56,176 bases of DNA from Ignavibacteria bacterium RBG_16_34_14 (GTDB lineage: Bacteria > Bacteroidota > Ignavibacteria > Ignavibacteriales > Ignavibacteriaceae). Every line of letters begins with the position of its first letter. Position 1 is the stretch's first letter. The DNA is taken from positions 1 through 56,176 of the forward strand of contig MHAF01000173.1 of NCBI GenBank assembly GCA_001802865.1, in the 5' to 3' direction. This document shows, in pieces, positions 1 to 8,476 of the stretch. The notes beneath the pieces are model-generated. The model saw only the letters and a list, made by a program, of their open reading frames with translations. It ran no database searches and was not told where the DNA came from. The position numbers and the translations under genes are program-made.

Positions 1-42
1 TTGTTTTTCGAAATTTATCTGTTTCTGAGGCGACAAATGTCG

Positions 43-1122
43 TTATTTTATCAATATCATCTTTTTAGTTGAAATAAAATTATAATTTACTGATTCGGCA
101 GTAAACTGATAAAACAAAACCTGACTTGGAATATTTACCGCATCGAAAAATACCTCATGTTTTCCGGCTTGAAATGGTTTGCTAAGTAAGGTAAAAATTT
201 CAGAACCTAAAGAATTATAAATTTTCAGAGTGATAAATGAATATTCAGGAATAGAAAAAGTAATTGCAGTAGAAGAATTAAAAGGGTTTGGATAATTTTG
301 TTCTAAATTAATCTCCATAGGAACTGAGCCATCATCTTTAGCATCAGTTGGTAAATCCTGGTAAACTCTTACATAATCAACTTCAAGATATTGAGGAAAA
401 ATCGTTGTTGTATCAGGATAACCAGGCCAGTTTCCTCCAACAGCGAGATTCAGTATTATAAAAAAGTTCTGGTGAAACTCACTCAGACTCGCCGGAGTTA
501 TATTTATGGTGTTATAAAGAATATCATCAACTAACCATTTAATAAATGTTTGATTCCACTCGATTTTGAAATTGTGAAAATCATCTGCAAAAGTTCCTGA
601 GGGTAAAGTATATGAACCTCCATATTGTGCGTGCTGACCATTATTATCCCAATGAGCTGTTCCATAAACAGTTTTTTCTCTTCCTTGTCCACCAATCATT
701 TCCATTATATCAGTTTCACCACAGGCAGGCCAACCGACTGAAGAAATATTTTGTCCGAGCATCCAGAATGCTGGCCAGATTCCCTGACCAAAAGGCAGTT
801 TCATTCTTACTTCAATTTTCCCGTACTTCCAGAATTTTTTATTCTGTGTTTTTAACCTGGCTGAAGTGTATGATCTCCCTCCATAATTTTCTTTGATCGC
901 TTTAATAATAAGTTTTCCATCCTGAAGGTAGGAGTTATTTTCTCTGTCAGTATAATACTGAAGTTCATTATTTCCCCAACCATTTCCACCAACTTCACGT
1001 GTCCAAGAATTTAAATCGAGTGATGTTTCATTAAATTCATCAAACCAGACAAGCTGCCAGTTTTGAGAGTATAAACTTATTTGGGCAATAAAAAACAGAA
1101 AAGAAAAAATTAAAGATTTCAT
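43..1122 (-). CDS. GH16 endo-beta-1,3-glucanase (laminarinase) with T9SS sorting domain
   Basis: Secreted glycoside hydrolase family 16 enzyme expected to cut internal beta-1,3-glucan bonds. A signal peptide covers about residues 1-19. The GH16 core follows, with the catalytic motif ExDxxE in 'GETDIMEMIG' (E136 and E141 as nucleophile and acid/base). The 'GGNGWGNNELQYYT' stretch is typical of the laminarinase branch. From about residue 275 there is a type IX sorting domain ('EQNYPNPFN' to a final 'KKMILIK'), so it is probably exported by T9SS and released or surface-anchored. It lies 8 bp after the GH3 gene and is probably the last gene of that operon. The family call is firm; laminarin as substrate is inferred from subfamily motifs and the GH3 neighbour. 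Confidence 0.9.
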   Translation of the reverse strand: MKSLIFSFLFFIAQISLYSQNWQLVWFDEFNETSLDLNSWTREVGGNGWGNNELQYYTDRENNSYLQDGKLIIKAIKENYGGRSYTSARLKTQNKKFWKYGKIEVRMKLPFGQGIWPAFWMLGQNISSVGWPACGETDIMEMIGGQGREKTVYGTAHWDNNGQHAQYGGSYTLPSGTFADDFHNFKIEWNQTFIKWLVDDILYNTINITPASLSEFHQNFFIILNLAVGGNWPGYPDTTTIFPQYLEVDYVRVYQDLPTDAKDDGSVPMEINLEQNYPNPFNSSTAITFSIPEYSFITLKIYNSLGSEIFTLLSKPFQAGKHEVFFDAVNIPSQVLFYQFTAESVNYNFISTKKMILIK

Positions 1123-1130
1123 AATTTTTA

Positions 1131-3404
1131 TTAATCATTTAATGCAGATGTTGGTTTTAACACAAACTTTTCTTTCATATCTCCTACTGATATTTCAAAT
1201 TCACCCGGCTCAAAGATTCTCATATTATCTATGCCAATAAATGAAAGATGATCTTTATTAATTTTAAATGCAACTGTTTTTGTCTCACCAGGTTTCAAAG
1301 AAATTTTTTCAAAGCCTTTCAATTGTTTATTCGGTCGGGATACTGATCCATAAAGATCGCATAAATAAAGCTGCACAATTTCAGCCGCTTCTATTCTATC
1401 AGTATTTGTTACATCAACAGAAATATTTAGTTCATCGGTTTCGTTAATTTCATTTTTATCAAGCTTAAGATTATTATAATTAAAAGTAGAATAACTCAAT
1501 CCGTATCCAAATGCCCATTGCGGATCATAGGTATTAGTGTCAAAATTCTCAATTGGTTTGTAATCATAAGTGGTGTTGCCATTTGGATACTTCGGATAAG
1601 ATATTGGAAGTTTTCCGCTCGGAGAATAATCACCGAAAATAATATCTGCCAAAGCATTTCCCCCTTCCATTCCGGGAAGAAAAGCAACAAGAACTGCATT
1701 AACCTTATCAGCAATTGAACTTATTACTCTCGGTCTTCCTTCAAGCATTACCAATACAACAGGTATACCTGTATCAATAATATTTTCAGCTAATTTTAAT
1801 TGAGCTTCATCAAGTGTTAAGTCATTAATGTTTCCGGGAGATTCACAATATGCAACTTCACCCAAACAGAGAATAACAGCATCGCAATCTTTAGAAGCAT
1901 TTACTGCTTTTTCAACATCAATTTCCTTATTGAAAGAAGTTCCTTCAACATAAGTAACACTTCCTGCACCAATTTTTTCTTGTATTGCTTCAAGCAGAGT
2001 ATTTTTTTCTTTAGGATAAAGAGATTCTTCATTTCCCTGCCAGGTTATTGTCCATCCTCCGTTCATAACTGAGAGCATATTGGAAGTTGGGCCGGTAACA
2101 AATATTTTAGAATTTTTGGAAAGTGGTAAAACATTATTTTCATTTTTTGTTAAGACAATAGATTCTCTTGCTGTTTTAAGATTTATATCAGTAAATTCTT
2201 TGCAAGCAAATTTTTCCTCCAACTCTTTATTTGGAAATGGATTTTCAAACAAACCAAGCTCCATCTTTACATTAAGAATTCTTTCAACAGCTTCATCTAT
2301 TCTCGACATAGGAACGGATCCTTCTTTTACAAGTTCAATCAGGTAATCATAAAAACTATAATCCAAAGGAACCATACTCATATCAATACCAGCCATAACT
2401 GCAATTCGAACAGCCTCTTTTGGTGAATCAGCAATTCTATCTCTTGTATGAAGTCTTTTAATATCTTCCCAGTCAGAAACAACAAATCCTTTAAACTTCA
2501 ATTCATTACGAAGAATTTCTGTAAGTAGATGATAGTTTGCATGTCCGGGTATTCCGTCAACTTCACCGGAATTAACCATAATTGTAGGTGCACCGGCAAT
2601 TATTCCTGCTTCAAAAGTGGGAAGGAAATATTCTCTCAACATTCTTTCAGAAATCCAGGCGGGGGTTCTATCTTTTCCATTCAGCGGAAAACTATACCCG
2701 ACATAATGTTTTAAACAAGTAGCTAATTTATCGGGTGCTCCAATATTATTTCCTTGTGCACCTTTTATATATGAACTTCCAATCTGGGAGGCGAGGTATA
2801 CATCTTCACCATAAGTCTCCCAAAGTCTCGGCCACAAAGGTTGTCTTCCTATATCCATTAAAGGATAAAAATTCCATGGAATACCTGATGCACGAGTTTC
2901 ATGAGCTGTAATTTCACCAATTTTTTCAATAAGATCCCTGTTCCATGTAGCTGCCATATTTATTCCCTGGGGAAAAAGAGTAGAACCTTTTGTATATGTT
3001 GCACCATGAATTGCATCAATTCCATAGAGAACAGGAATACCAAGTCTTGTTTCTTTTACAGCTAAGTTCTGAATTTTGGTTATAATTTCATGCCAATAGT
3101 CTAATTCATGAGCAACATCATAAACATTAAGTATGGAACCAACATTATATTTTTTAATTGCCTCCTCAAGCTTCTTTTCATCAAGCACGTGATGCTGATC
3201 TTTCGTTCCCTGTTTTACCGACATAACCTGGATAGTTACTTGTGTCATCTGTCCGACTTTTTCTTCAAGCGTCATCTCTGAAATAATAGCTTTAACTTTT
3301 TCAACAACAGATTGCTTGGGTTCAAACTTTTCAGGTTCATTATTAAACCCAACTATGCCTGTGTAAATAACTATAAATGCAATTTTTATAAAAAAGTTTT
3401 TCAT
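1131..3404 (-). CDS. GH3 beta-glucosidase
   Basis: Glycoside hydrolase family 3 exo-beta-glucosidase, 757 aa, the usual length of BglX-type enzymes. The N-terminal TIM barrel carries the nucleophile Asp in 'GFVVSDWEDI' (D311). The alpha/beta sandwich domain and a C-terminal fibronectin III-like domain ('DVTNTDRIEAAEIVQLYL') follow. A hydrophobic N-terminus (about residues 1-20) suggests export to the periplasm. It sits between two GH16 laminarinase genes with short gaps (8 and 44 bp), so the likely role is trimming oligosaccharides released by the GH16 enzymes to glucose. Specificity (beta-1,3 or beta-1,4) cannot be read from sequence. Confidence 0.93.
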   Translation of the reverse strand: MKNFFIKIAFIVIYTGIVGFNNEPEKFEPKQSVVEKVKAIISEMTLEEKVGQMTQVTIQVMSVKQGTKDQHHVLDEKKLEEAIKKYNVGSILNVYDVAHELDYWHEIITKIQNLAVKETRLGIPVLYGIDAIHGATYTKGSTLFPQGINMAATWNRDLIEKIGEITAHETRASGIPWNFYPLMDIGRQPLWPRLWETYGEDVYLASQIGSSYIKGAQGNNIGAPDKLATCLKHYVGYSFPLNGKDRTPAWISERMLREYFLPTFEAGIIAGAPTIMVNSGEVDGIPGHANYHLLTEILRNELKFKGFVVSDWEDIKRLHTRDRIADSPKEAVRIAVMAGIDMSMVPLDYSFYDYLIELVKEGSVPMSRIDEAVERILNVKMELGLFENPFPNKELEEKFACKEFTDINLKTARESIVLTKNENNVLPLSKNSKIFVTGPTSNMLSVMNGGWTITWQGNEESLYPKEKNTLLEAIQEKIGAGSVTYVEGTSFNKEIDVEKAVNASKDCDAVILCLGEVAYCESPGNINDLTLDEAQLKLAENIIDTGIPVVLVMLEGRPRVISSIADKVNAVLVAFLPGMEGGNALADIIFGDYSPSGKLPISYPKYPNGNTTYDYKPIENFDTNTYDPQWAFGYGLSYSTFNYNNLKLDKNEINETDELNISVDVTNTDRIEAAEIVQLYLCDLYGSVSRPNKQLKGFEKISLKPGETKTVAFKINKDHLSFIGIDNMRIFEPGEFEISVGDMKEKFVLKPTSALND

Positions 3405-3448
3405 GAATATTTCCTGTAAATTTTTCTCTTAAATGAAGGTTGAACTTT

Positions 3449-4297
3449 TCATTTTTTCTTATAAACTCTTACAAAATCAATTTCCATTTTTTGCGGGAAT
3501 ATAGAATTATCAATTCCCTGCTGACCTCCCCAGTTTCCGCCAATAGCAATGTTCATAATAAAATGAAAATCCTTATCAAATGGCCAGGATTGCCAGCCGG
3601 TTCCTTCATTTTCATTTGTAAAATATTTTATACTGTCAACATAGATTTCCATTTTATCCGGAGACCATTCTAAAATATATGAGTGAAAATTTGTTTGTGC
3701 ATCGGGAATATTAATGATTGAAGTCTTCTGAGTATTGTTTGGCCAGTTATATTCATTAGTATGGGTTGAAGCATGAACTACTCCTGGATCAAAACCAACA
3801 TGTTCCATAATATCAATCTCGCCGTTATCAGGCCAGCCTCCATTACCATACGTCCATTCAGTTGGAAGCATCCATATTGCAGGCCAGGTCCCTCTTCCTG
3901 AAGGCAACTTAGCACGGACTTCAAATCTGCCGTACGTCCAATCTTCTTTACCCCTAGATACAACTCTTGCAGAACTATATTCCGGCTGCTGACCTTCGTG
4001 TCTGCGAGCTTCAATAATCATTATCCCATCTTCAACACGCGCATTAAGTAATTCAGAAGTATAATATTGAAGTTCATTGTTTCCCCAACCGTTACCTCCA
4101 ATATCGTAACCCCACTTTGTTGAATCGGGAGAACCCGTATAATCAAACTCATCGGACCAGACAAGTATCCATTGAGTGCTATCAGGAGCCTGAGGATTGG
4201 AAGAAGCATCCTTACAAGCAGCAAATAAAAAAAGTAAGGAGAATGAAATATAAAGTGTTTTATTTATCATTTTGATTACCGCTTTTAGATATTTCAT
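3449..4297 (-). CDS. GH16 laminarinase, lipoprotein
   Basis: Second GH16 endo-glucanase of the locus, 282 aa, with catalytic motif 'GEIDIMEHVG' (E160 and E165). Unlike its paralogue at 43-1122 it has no T9SS domain. Instead it has a lipobox ('LFLFAAC', Cys28), so it is predicted to be membrane-anchored. An internal ATG at residue 10 ('MINKTLYIS') would give a more usual lipoprotein signal length and may be the true start (4270); neither start has a clear Shine-Dalgarno. The two GH16 enzymes probably act in different places, one on the cell envelope and one outside. It heads the GH16-GH3-GH16 operon. Confidence 0.9.
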   Translation of the reverse strand: MKYLKAVIKMINKTLYISFSLLFLFAACKDASSNPQAPDSTQWILVWSDEFDYTGSPDSTKWGYDIGGNGWGNNELQYYTSELLNARVEDGIMIIEARRHEGQQPEYSSARVVSRGKEDWTYGRFEVRAKLPSGRGTWPAIWMLPTEWTYGNGGWPDNGEIDIMEHVGFDPGVVHASTHTNEYNWPNNTQKTSIINIPDAQTNFHSYILEWSPDKMEIYVDSIKYFTNENEGTGWQSWPFDKDFHFIMNIAIGGNWGGQQGIDNSIFPQKMEIDFVRVYKKK

Positions 4298-4314
4298 TTT
4301 AATTAACTAAAAAT

Positions 4315-5148
4315 TTATTTGAGCAGAATAAATTTCTTTATATCAACGAACTCAGGTTTGGATAAATCTTTACTAACAGCATTAATTTTATAAAAATAAA
4401 TTCCACTCGATAAGTTCGAAGCATCAAACTTTATTAAATGAACCCCGGTTTGTTTTTCTTCCTCTACCAAAGTTGAGATAAGATTCCCAAGAACATCGTA
4501 AATAAAAAGTTTTACATAACAATCAAACGGCAGTGCAAATTTAATAGTTGTCTCCGGATTAAAGGGGTTTGGATAATTTTGATAAAGCAAATACTCAGTT
4601 AAAATAGTTTCTTCACTGATACTTGTTGTTGAATCAATAATTGAGAATTGTCCGTCACTTAAATCATAAAGCTGGTTGTTTTCCAAACTTCTGATATAAA
4701 TTTTATATGTTGAATCTACCTCAAGGCTAAATGGAATTGTCCAAGAATAACTACCAATACTTAAAGTGCTATCTTCAATATTTAATAAGAAAGAATCATT
4801 TCTTGCACTAATATCTGTATAAAGGTTCGGATATTGATCCAATAGTCTTCCAAGCTTATCCAAATCTGTATTTTGATTTGCAAGATGACATGCGATAAAC
4901 AAAGTATTGGGATGTCTTTTAACTGCATTCTCAAGAGTTTTTAATACTTCATTAAGGTTTAGTATGTTTTCCTGATTGTCCAACCTCCAGGTATATGCAT
5001 TCATTAATCCATCGTTTGTTGAATCCATCTTTTCATAAAACCATTGCGGTTCACTAACGTGAATATTTATTGGCATACCTAATTCTGCACATTTTTCTAA
5101 TAGTGTATTCATCCTCGGGTCATCAATGTGCATATATGAAAAAAACAT
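4315..5148 (-). pseudogene. Chimeric remnant: amidohydrolase-2 fragment fused to a T9SS protein tail
   Basis: Residues 1-118 match the middle of an amidohydrolase-2 (metal-dependent TIM-barrel hydrolase): 'PINIHVSEPQWF', 'PNTLFIACHLAN', 'YPNLYTDISARN'. The N-terminal metal site and the rest of the barrel are missing. After about residue 118 (near 4795) the protein changes in frame to the end of a Kre9/KNH-type Ser-Thr-rich domain ('GSYSWTIPFSLEVDSTYKI') and then a type IX sorting domain ('QNYPNPFNPETTIKF'). So it is a piece of one gene joined to the tail of another. The ATG at 5148 is not a natural start; the frame stops about 8 codons upstream. No activity is expected. Confidence 0.7.
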
Positions 5149-5740
5149 TTTTAATGAGCTGAATATTTCATATGCTGTTCAACAAATACCAAATGGAAGG
5201 GCTAAGCCACTAGGTACTGCCGATGCTCTATATCAGGGACTTCTGTCCGTTAGCCAATGGGAAGGGAGTTCTTTCATTGTTTGCAACAGCGATAATTTAT
5301 ATTCAGTTGAGTCTTTTAGAACACTACAAAACTCTGAATATCCAAATGCAATGATTGATTATGACAGGAATGGATTGCTTTTTGAGAATGAAAGAATTAG
5401 AAAATTTGCAATTACAAAAAAAAATTCCAGAGGTTTTCTTGTTGATATAATAGAGAAACCTAATGATGAGTTTATTCAATTAATAGAAGAAAAGGATGGC
5501 TATATAGGTGTAAGCATGAATATCTTTAAATTTAGTTATGATATGATATTTCCATTTCTAGAGAAAACTCCGCTTGATCAGGAAAGAAATGAAAAAGAAT
5601 TACCTACAAGTGTTAAGATGATGATAACAAAATATTCGGATTCTGTATTTGCTTACCCTTTTAATGAACACGTTCCTGATTTAACTTTTAAAAAAGATAT
5701 AATCCCTGTTCAGGAATATTTAAAAAGAATTTATGAGTAA
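5126..5740 (+). pseudogene. 5'-truncated sugar nucleotidyltransferase
   Basis: C-terminal two thirds of a nucleotidyltransferase of the glucose-1-phosphate uridylyl/thymidylyltransferase type. Visible are 'KPLGTADALYQGL' (nucleotide-binding region), 'SFIVCNSDNLYS' (metal-binding Asp), and 'IIEKPNDE'. The N-terminal 'GGxGTRL' signature is absent. Real homology starts about codon 6 (near 5140); the first residues 'MCIYE' are the antisense of the amidohydrolase fragment. The gene therefore begins exactly where the divergent amidohydrolase remnant ends, which marks a head-to-head rearrangement junction. Confidence 0.7.
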
Positions 5741-5804
5741 AATATTTAGTTAAAATTGAGCAAAGTAAAATAAAAAAAATGAAATACGAAGGAATCTAAC
5801 ATTA

Positions 5805-6336
5805 TTAACAAATAGCCAGATGTCCTTGACGGAATAAATATTGAGAGACTTTATTACGGATCTCTACTGCAAGCTGATAAGAACGGTCAATCTTTGAAAG
5901 GAACAATTCAATTCGCTCTACGAGTTCTAATTGTGAAGATATTTTCTCTTTATTAAGGTATTCAAACTGTAACATTAGAGGAGACCAAGCTTATTACGGA
6001 GTCGTGATAAAAGATTTAAGAATTCGTTAAACAAATCGGATTCAAAAAATAGGGGTTGGGTTTCTTACTTCTATAGTAATGTGTAAGTGTTAACGAATTT
6101 GGAAGTTTAACTGTAAACTTGAAATCATCCGAAACAGATTCATCATAATTTTCAATAACGTGAGGTTCAGGCATTTTAAGTAGACTGCCTTCAAATGGGG
6201 ACCAGAACCATTGATCAATTTCAACTGTATTATAATGCTGGGAATATTCCTTTAAGTAGTTAATATTTTTATGGTTGTTGTAAATGAGTCCTTTCCAGGA
6301 ATCATATTTCCAGCTGCAGGTTCCTATTCTTAGCAT
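5805..6336 (-). pseudogene. DUF72 (YecE-like) gene broken by two frameshifts
   Basis: The ORF track shows only the first 106 codons ('MLRIGTCSWKYDSWKG', the standard DUF72 start), ending with 'NPYFLNPICLTNS' near 6016. Reading the next frame downstream restores the family: 'EFLNLLSRLRNKLG'. A second shift near 5974 continues it as 'LMLQFEYLNKEKISSQ' and 'SYQLAVEIRN', to a stop at 5805-5807. Intact DUF72 proteins are about 240-290 aa; the C-terminal third is lost too. Two indels plus truncation indicate a decayed gene rather than a single base-call error. Function of the family is not firmly established. Confidence 0.75.
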
Positions 6337-6575
6337 AAATAAATTTATTAGACTATATTTTTGTTGTCTATTGACAATAAATTTTTTCTGATCTAATTTC
6401 CTCGTTGATTGGGTGGTAACTTTCTATTTCCAGGGCTTCCTATAGTATACTTAGAGTTGGTAGGCATTTGAATTTAAGGATTATTACTTATTTCCAAATA
6501 AAAATTTTCAGCAATTAAATTTAACCTTTAGAAGCCGGTTAGATAAAATAACAATTTCATATCTCAGGAGGTTTT

Positions 6576-6689
6576 ATGAAAAAATTATTTACATCTGTAA
6601 TCCTACTTACAATACTACAGTGTTGGACTTTAGCTCAAGGGAATAAGGTATTTTCAATACCCCTTGAGAATAAGGGCGTTCAGCCTTAG
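6576..6689 (+). pseudogene. Clipped start of a secreted protein (37 codons)
   Basis: A strong Shine-Dalgarno (AGGAGG, 6566-6571) sits 4 bp before ATG 6576. The ORF encodes a textbook signal peptide ('MKKLFTSVILLTILQ', then 'TLAQG') and stops after 37 codons. It overlaps, antisense, the end of the truncated RIC gene. The signal peptide without a mature protein suggests the 5' end of a longer gene cut off at the same point where RIC lost its 3' end. Too short for the ORF track. A genuine small secreted peptide is possible but less likely. Confidence 0.5.
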
Positions 6690-7188
6690 ATAAATTATTT
6701 GAAGCCATAACTAACTGTTTGATGTAAGGGAAAATTATTTCTTCTTCTTTCATCATGTGTTGTTTAAGATCTTTATACAGGATTGAAAAAATTCGCGCAA
6801 CTTCCAAAATCTTTGGATTGGTTTTACCATGAATAGAGGCAATTATCTGAGTATGAGTTGCAATAACAGGTATGATATTTCTTACAAAGCCATGGTGGTA
6901 ACTAATAATATAATCAATAAGGGAAATAATACCCAGATTGAAGTGCTTATGGTTTGTATATCCCTGCACAATCGTAAGATTATTTAATTCAGTTAAAATT
7001 TCTTTATAATCAATAGCATTTTCACTGCAGGCTGTCAGGAGTGATTTGTTTCCACTGCAGCAAAAATCCAGGTTGTATTTTTCAAAAACCACTGAAGCCT
7101 TGAAATTTCTGATTAATATTTGAGACAAGGTAAAATCTCTTACTAAATCAGAATCATTATTTGAATTATACATTTTTTCCATTTTCAT
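6607..7188 (-). CDS. Iron-sulfur cluster repair di-iron protein (RIC/ScdA), 3'-truncated copy
   Basis: N-terminal ScdA_N domain with 'DFCCSGNKSL' followed by the first half of a hemerythrin-like domain ('HHGFVRNIIPV', 'HMMKEEEIIFPYIKQL'). RIC proteins repair nitrosatively or oxidatively damaged Fe-S centres and are about 220-245 aa. This one is 193 aa and loses homology after 'LSKAERPYS', so the second set of His ligands found in the full-length copy at 13375-14109 ('MEHDNAGS', 'HQHIHLENNILFP') is absent. The di-iron site is therefore incomplete. It lies just downstream of the Rrf2 regulator, a usual arrangement for nitric-oxide response genes. Probably non-functional or altered. Confidence 0.8.
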   Translation of the reverse strand: MKMEKMYNSNNDSDLVRDFTLSQILIRNFKASVVFEKYNLDFCCSGNKSLLTACSENAIDYKEILTELNNLTIVQGYTNHKHFNLGIISLIDYIISYHHGFVRNIIPVIATHTQIIASIHGKTNPKILEVARIFSILYKDLKQHMMKEEEIIFPYIKQLVMASNNLSKAERPYSQGVLKIPYSLELKSNTVVL

Positions 7189-7241
7189 TTATTAAAAATT
7201 CTATTCATAATGGTATTGAAAATTTCACTTGTTCAATTATC

Positions 7242-7679
7242 CTATTCATCTGATATCATTAATTTTTTTAATGTTTTCTGTTTGAATTGATCAATTGTTT
7301 GATCTGTTAACATATTATAAGCCATAGTTCTTAATTCTCCCCAAGTGTCATGCAGAGGACAGGGGTTATTAGGATCGCAGTTTGGAAAACCAAGTACACA
7401 ATTATTAAAAATATTCATTCCATCAATTGCAGCAACTATGTCTATAAGAATAATCTTTGCAGGATCCTTTGCAAGATAAAAGCCGCCATGTTTTCCTTTT
7501 CTCGAAGCTACAATTCCACTCTTCGTTAAACTTTGCAGTATCTTTGAAACAAATTCCTTAGGAATAATTAATTTCTTTGCTATATCCCTGGCTGAAACAG
7601 CATCCCTTGTTTTTTGTGCAGCAAGAAAAAGAATTGCCTGAAGGGCATATTCACACTTTTTTGAGAATATTACGGTCAT
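7242..7679 (-). CDS. Rrf2-family transcriptional regulator (NsrR/IscR type)
   Basis: 145 aa, full Rrf2 length. The N-terminal winged helix-turn-helix is seen in 'VSARDIAKKLIIPKEFVSKI' followed by the wing 'RKGKHGGFYLAKDP'. Three cysteines in 'CVLGFPNCDPNNPCPLH' (C-x6-C-x5-C) match the Fe-S ligand region of NsrR/IscR, so it probably senses NO, redox state or iron through an Fe-S cluster. It lies between two hemerythrin-type genes, which fits control of nitrosative-stress genes. An inverted repeat in its upstream region (7717-7759) is a candidate operator. Whether it is NsrR proper cannot be settled from sequence alone. Confidence 0.85.
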   Translation of the reverse strand: MTVIFSKKCEYALQAILFLAAQKTRDAVSARDIAKKLIIPKEFVSKILQSLTKSGIVASRKGKHGGFYLAKDPAKIILIDIVAAIDGMNIFNNCVLGFPNCDPNNPCPLHDTWGELRTMAYNMLTDQTIDQFKQKTLKKLMISDE

Positions 7680-7716
7680 AGTTTATAATCAGATTGAGAA
7701 GTCCATCAAAAACTTA

Positions 7717-7759
7717 AGAGTATTAAAGGTACAGTAATTTCAAAACGCCTTAATACTCT
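7717..7759. promoter_or_regulatory. Inverted repeat upstream of the Rrf2 gene (candidate operator or hairpin)
   Basis: Arms AGAGTATTAAAGG (7717-7729) and CCTTAATACTCT (7748-7759) are complementary except for one extra A. The left arm lies about 40 bp before the Rrf2 start; the right arm touches the stop codon of the upstream hemerythrin gene. It could be an autoregulatory operator or a weak terminator/hairpin between the two genes. Confidence 0.35.
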
Positions 7760-8423
7760 AAAGCGGAGTAAAAAACCTCCTGTCTATATCATTTAATTCA
7801 TCCTGAGTAAATAATTTCATTGCTAAAGGGAACAATGTTTTATCTTCCATAAAGATGTGAAGTTTCATTGTTTCAACAATCTTTATTCCCTGTTCATAAG
7901 TAATCTGAAAAATTATTCCTTTTGAAGGTTTATGATTTAATTTTGAAGCTAAACCAAGAAAATTAAAAACAACAGCGCCAGCCTGAGATATTTTTATATG
8001 TTCATCTTCAAGAACTTCAATTGCAGTTTTTGAATGATCTTCCTTGTTATATTCTCCAGACTCAATTAGTTTCCTCCGCAAACCAGGAAACAGAAATTTT
8101 TCTTCTTTATAATTATGCGCAGGTATTTTTTCATTAATAAAGATGAAAAAATTTTTTAATCCTCTGTTTATATCTTTATCAAATATCCAGTTTTGATGTC
8201 CCCATTTAATCAAAGAAGTTTCAAACTCTACCAGCATTTCAGTAAACAATTTATGCTCTTCAATAAGCTGTTTAAGAGCATTACTCATCTGTTCGTAAGG
8301 AACTTCTTCAACACCGGAATATGAATAGGATTCTGGCGGGTTCATAGGTGATACTTCTTTTGAGTTTTCCTTTTCAACAAATCTTTTTAATGGGTCATTA
8401 ATATTTTTCTTTTTTAAGTACAC
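7758..8423 (-). CDS. Hemerythrin HHE cation-binding domain protein
   Basis: 221 aa with a four-helix hemerythrin-like domain over most of its length. Candidate iron ligands: His in 'LIEEHKLF', His and Glu in 'IPAHNYKEEKFLFP', His in 'LEDEHIKISQ', and 'KLHIFMEDKTLFPLA'. Cytoplasmic, no signal peptide. HHE proteins bind di-iron and act in O2/NO sensing or detoxification; the place next to Rrf2 and RIC genes supports a nitrosative-stress role. It probably shares a transcript with the Rrf2 gene (about 80-bp gap). Exact function unknown. Confidence 0.85.
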   Translation of the reverse strand: MYLKKKNINDPLKRFVEKENSKEVSPMNPPESYSYSGVEEVPYEQMSNALKQLIEEHKLFTEMLVEFETSLIKWGHQNWIFDKDINRGLKNFFIFINEKIPAHNYKEEKFLFPGLRRKLIESGEYNKEDHSKTAIEVLEDEHIKISQAGAVVFNFLGLASKLNHKPSKGIIFQITYEQGIKIVETMKLHIFMEDKTLFPLAMKLFTQDELNDIDRRFFTPL

Positions 8424-8476
8424 AATTTCCTCACTTAAACTAAATTGAATTGTTTAACTTCTACAACCTTTCGTAT

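Noticed and set aside
6360-6380. TTGTC-TATT-GACAA palindrome with TTGACA-like hexamer
   Set aside because: Could be a promoter element for the clipped ORF at 6576, but too short and too far upstream to call.
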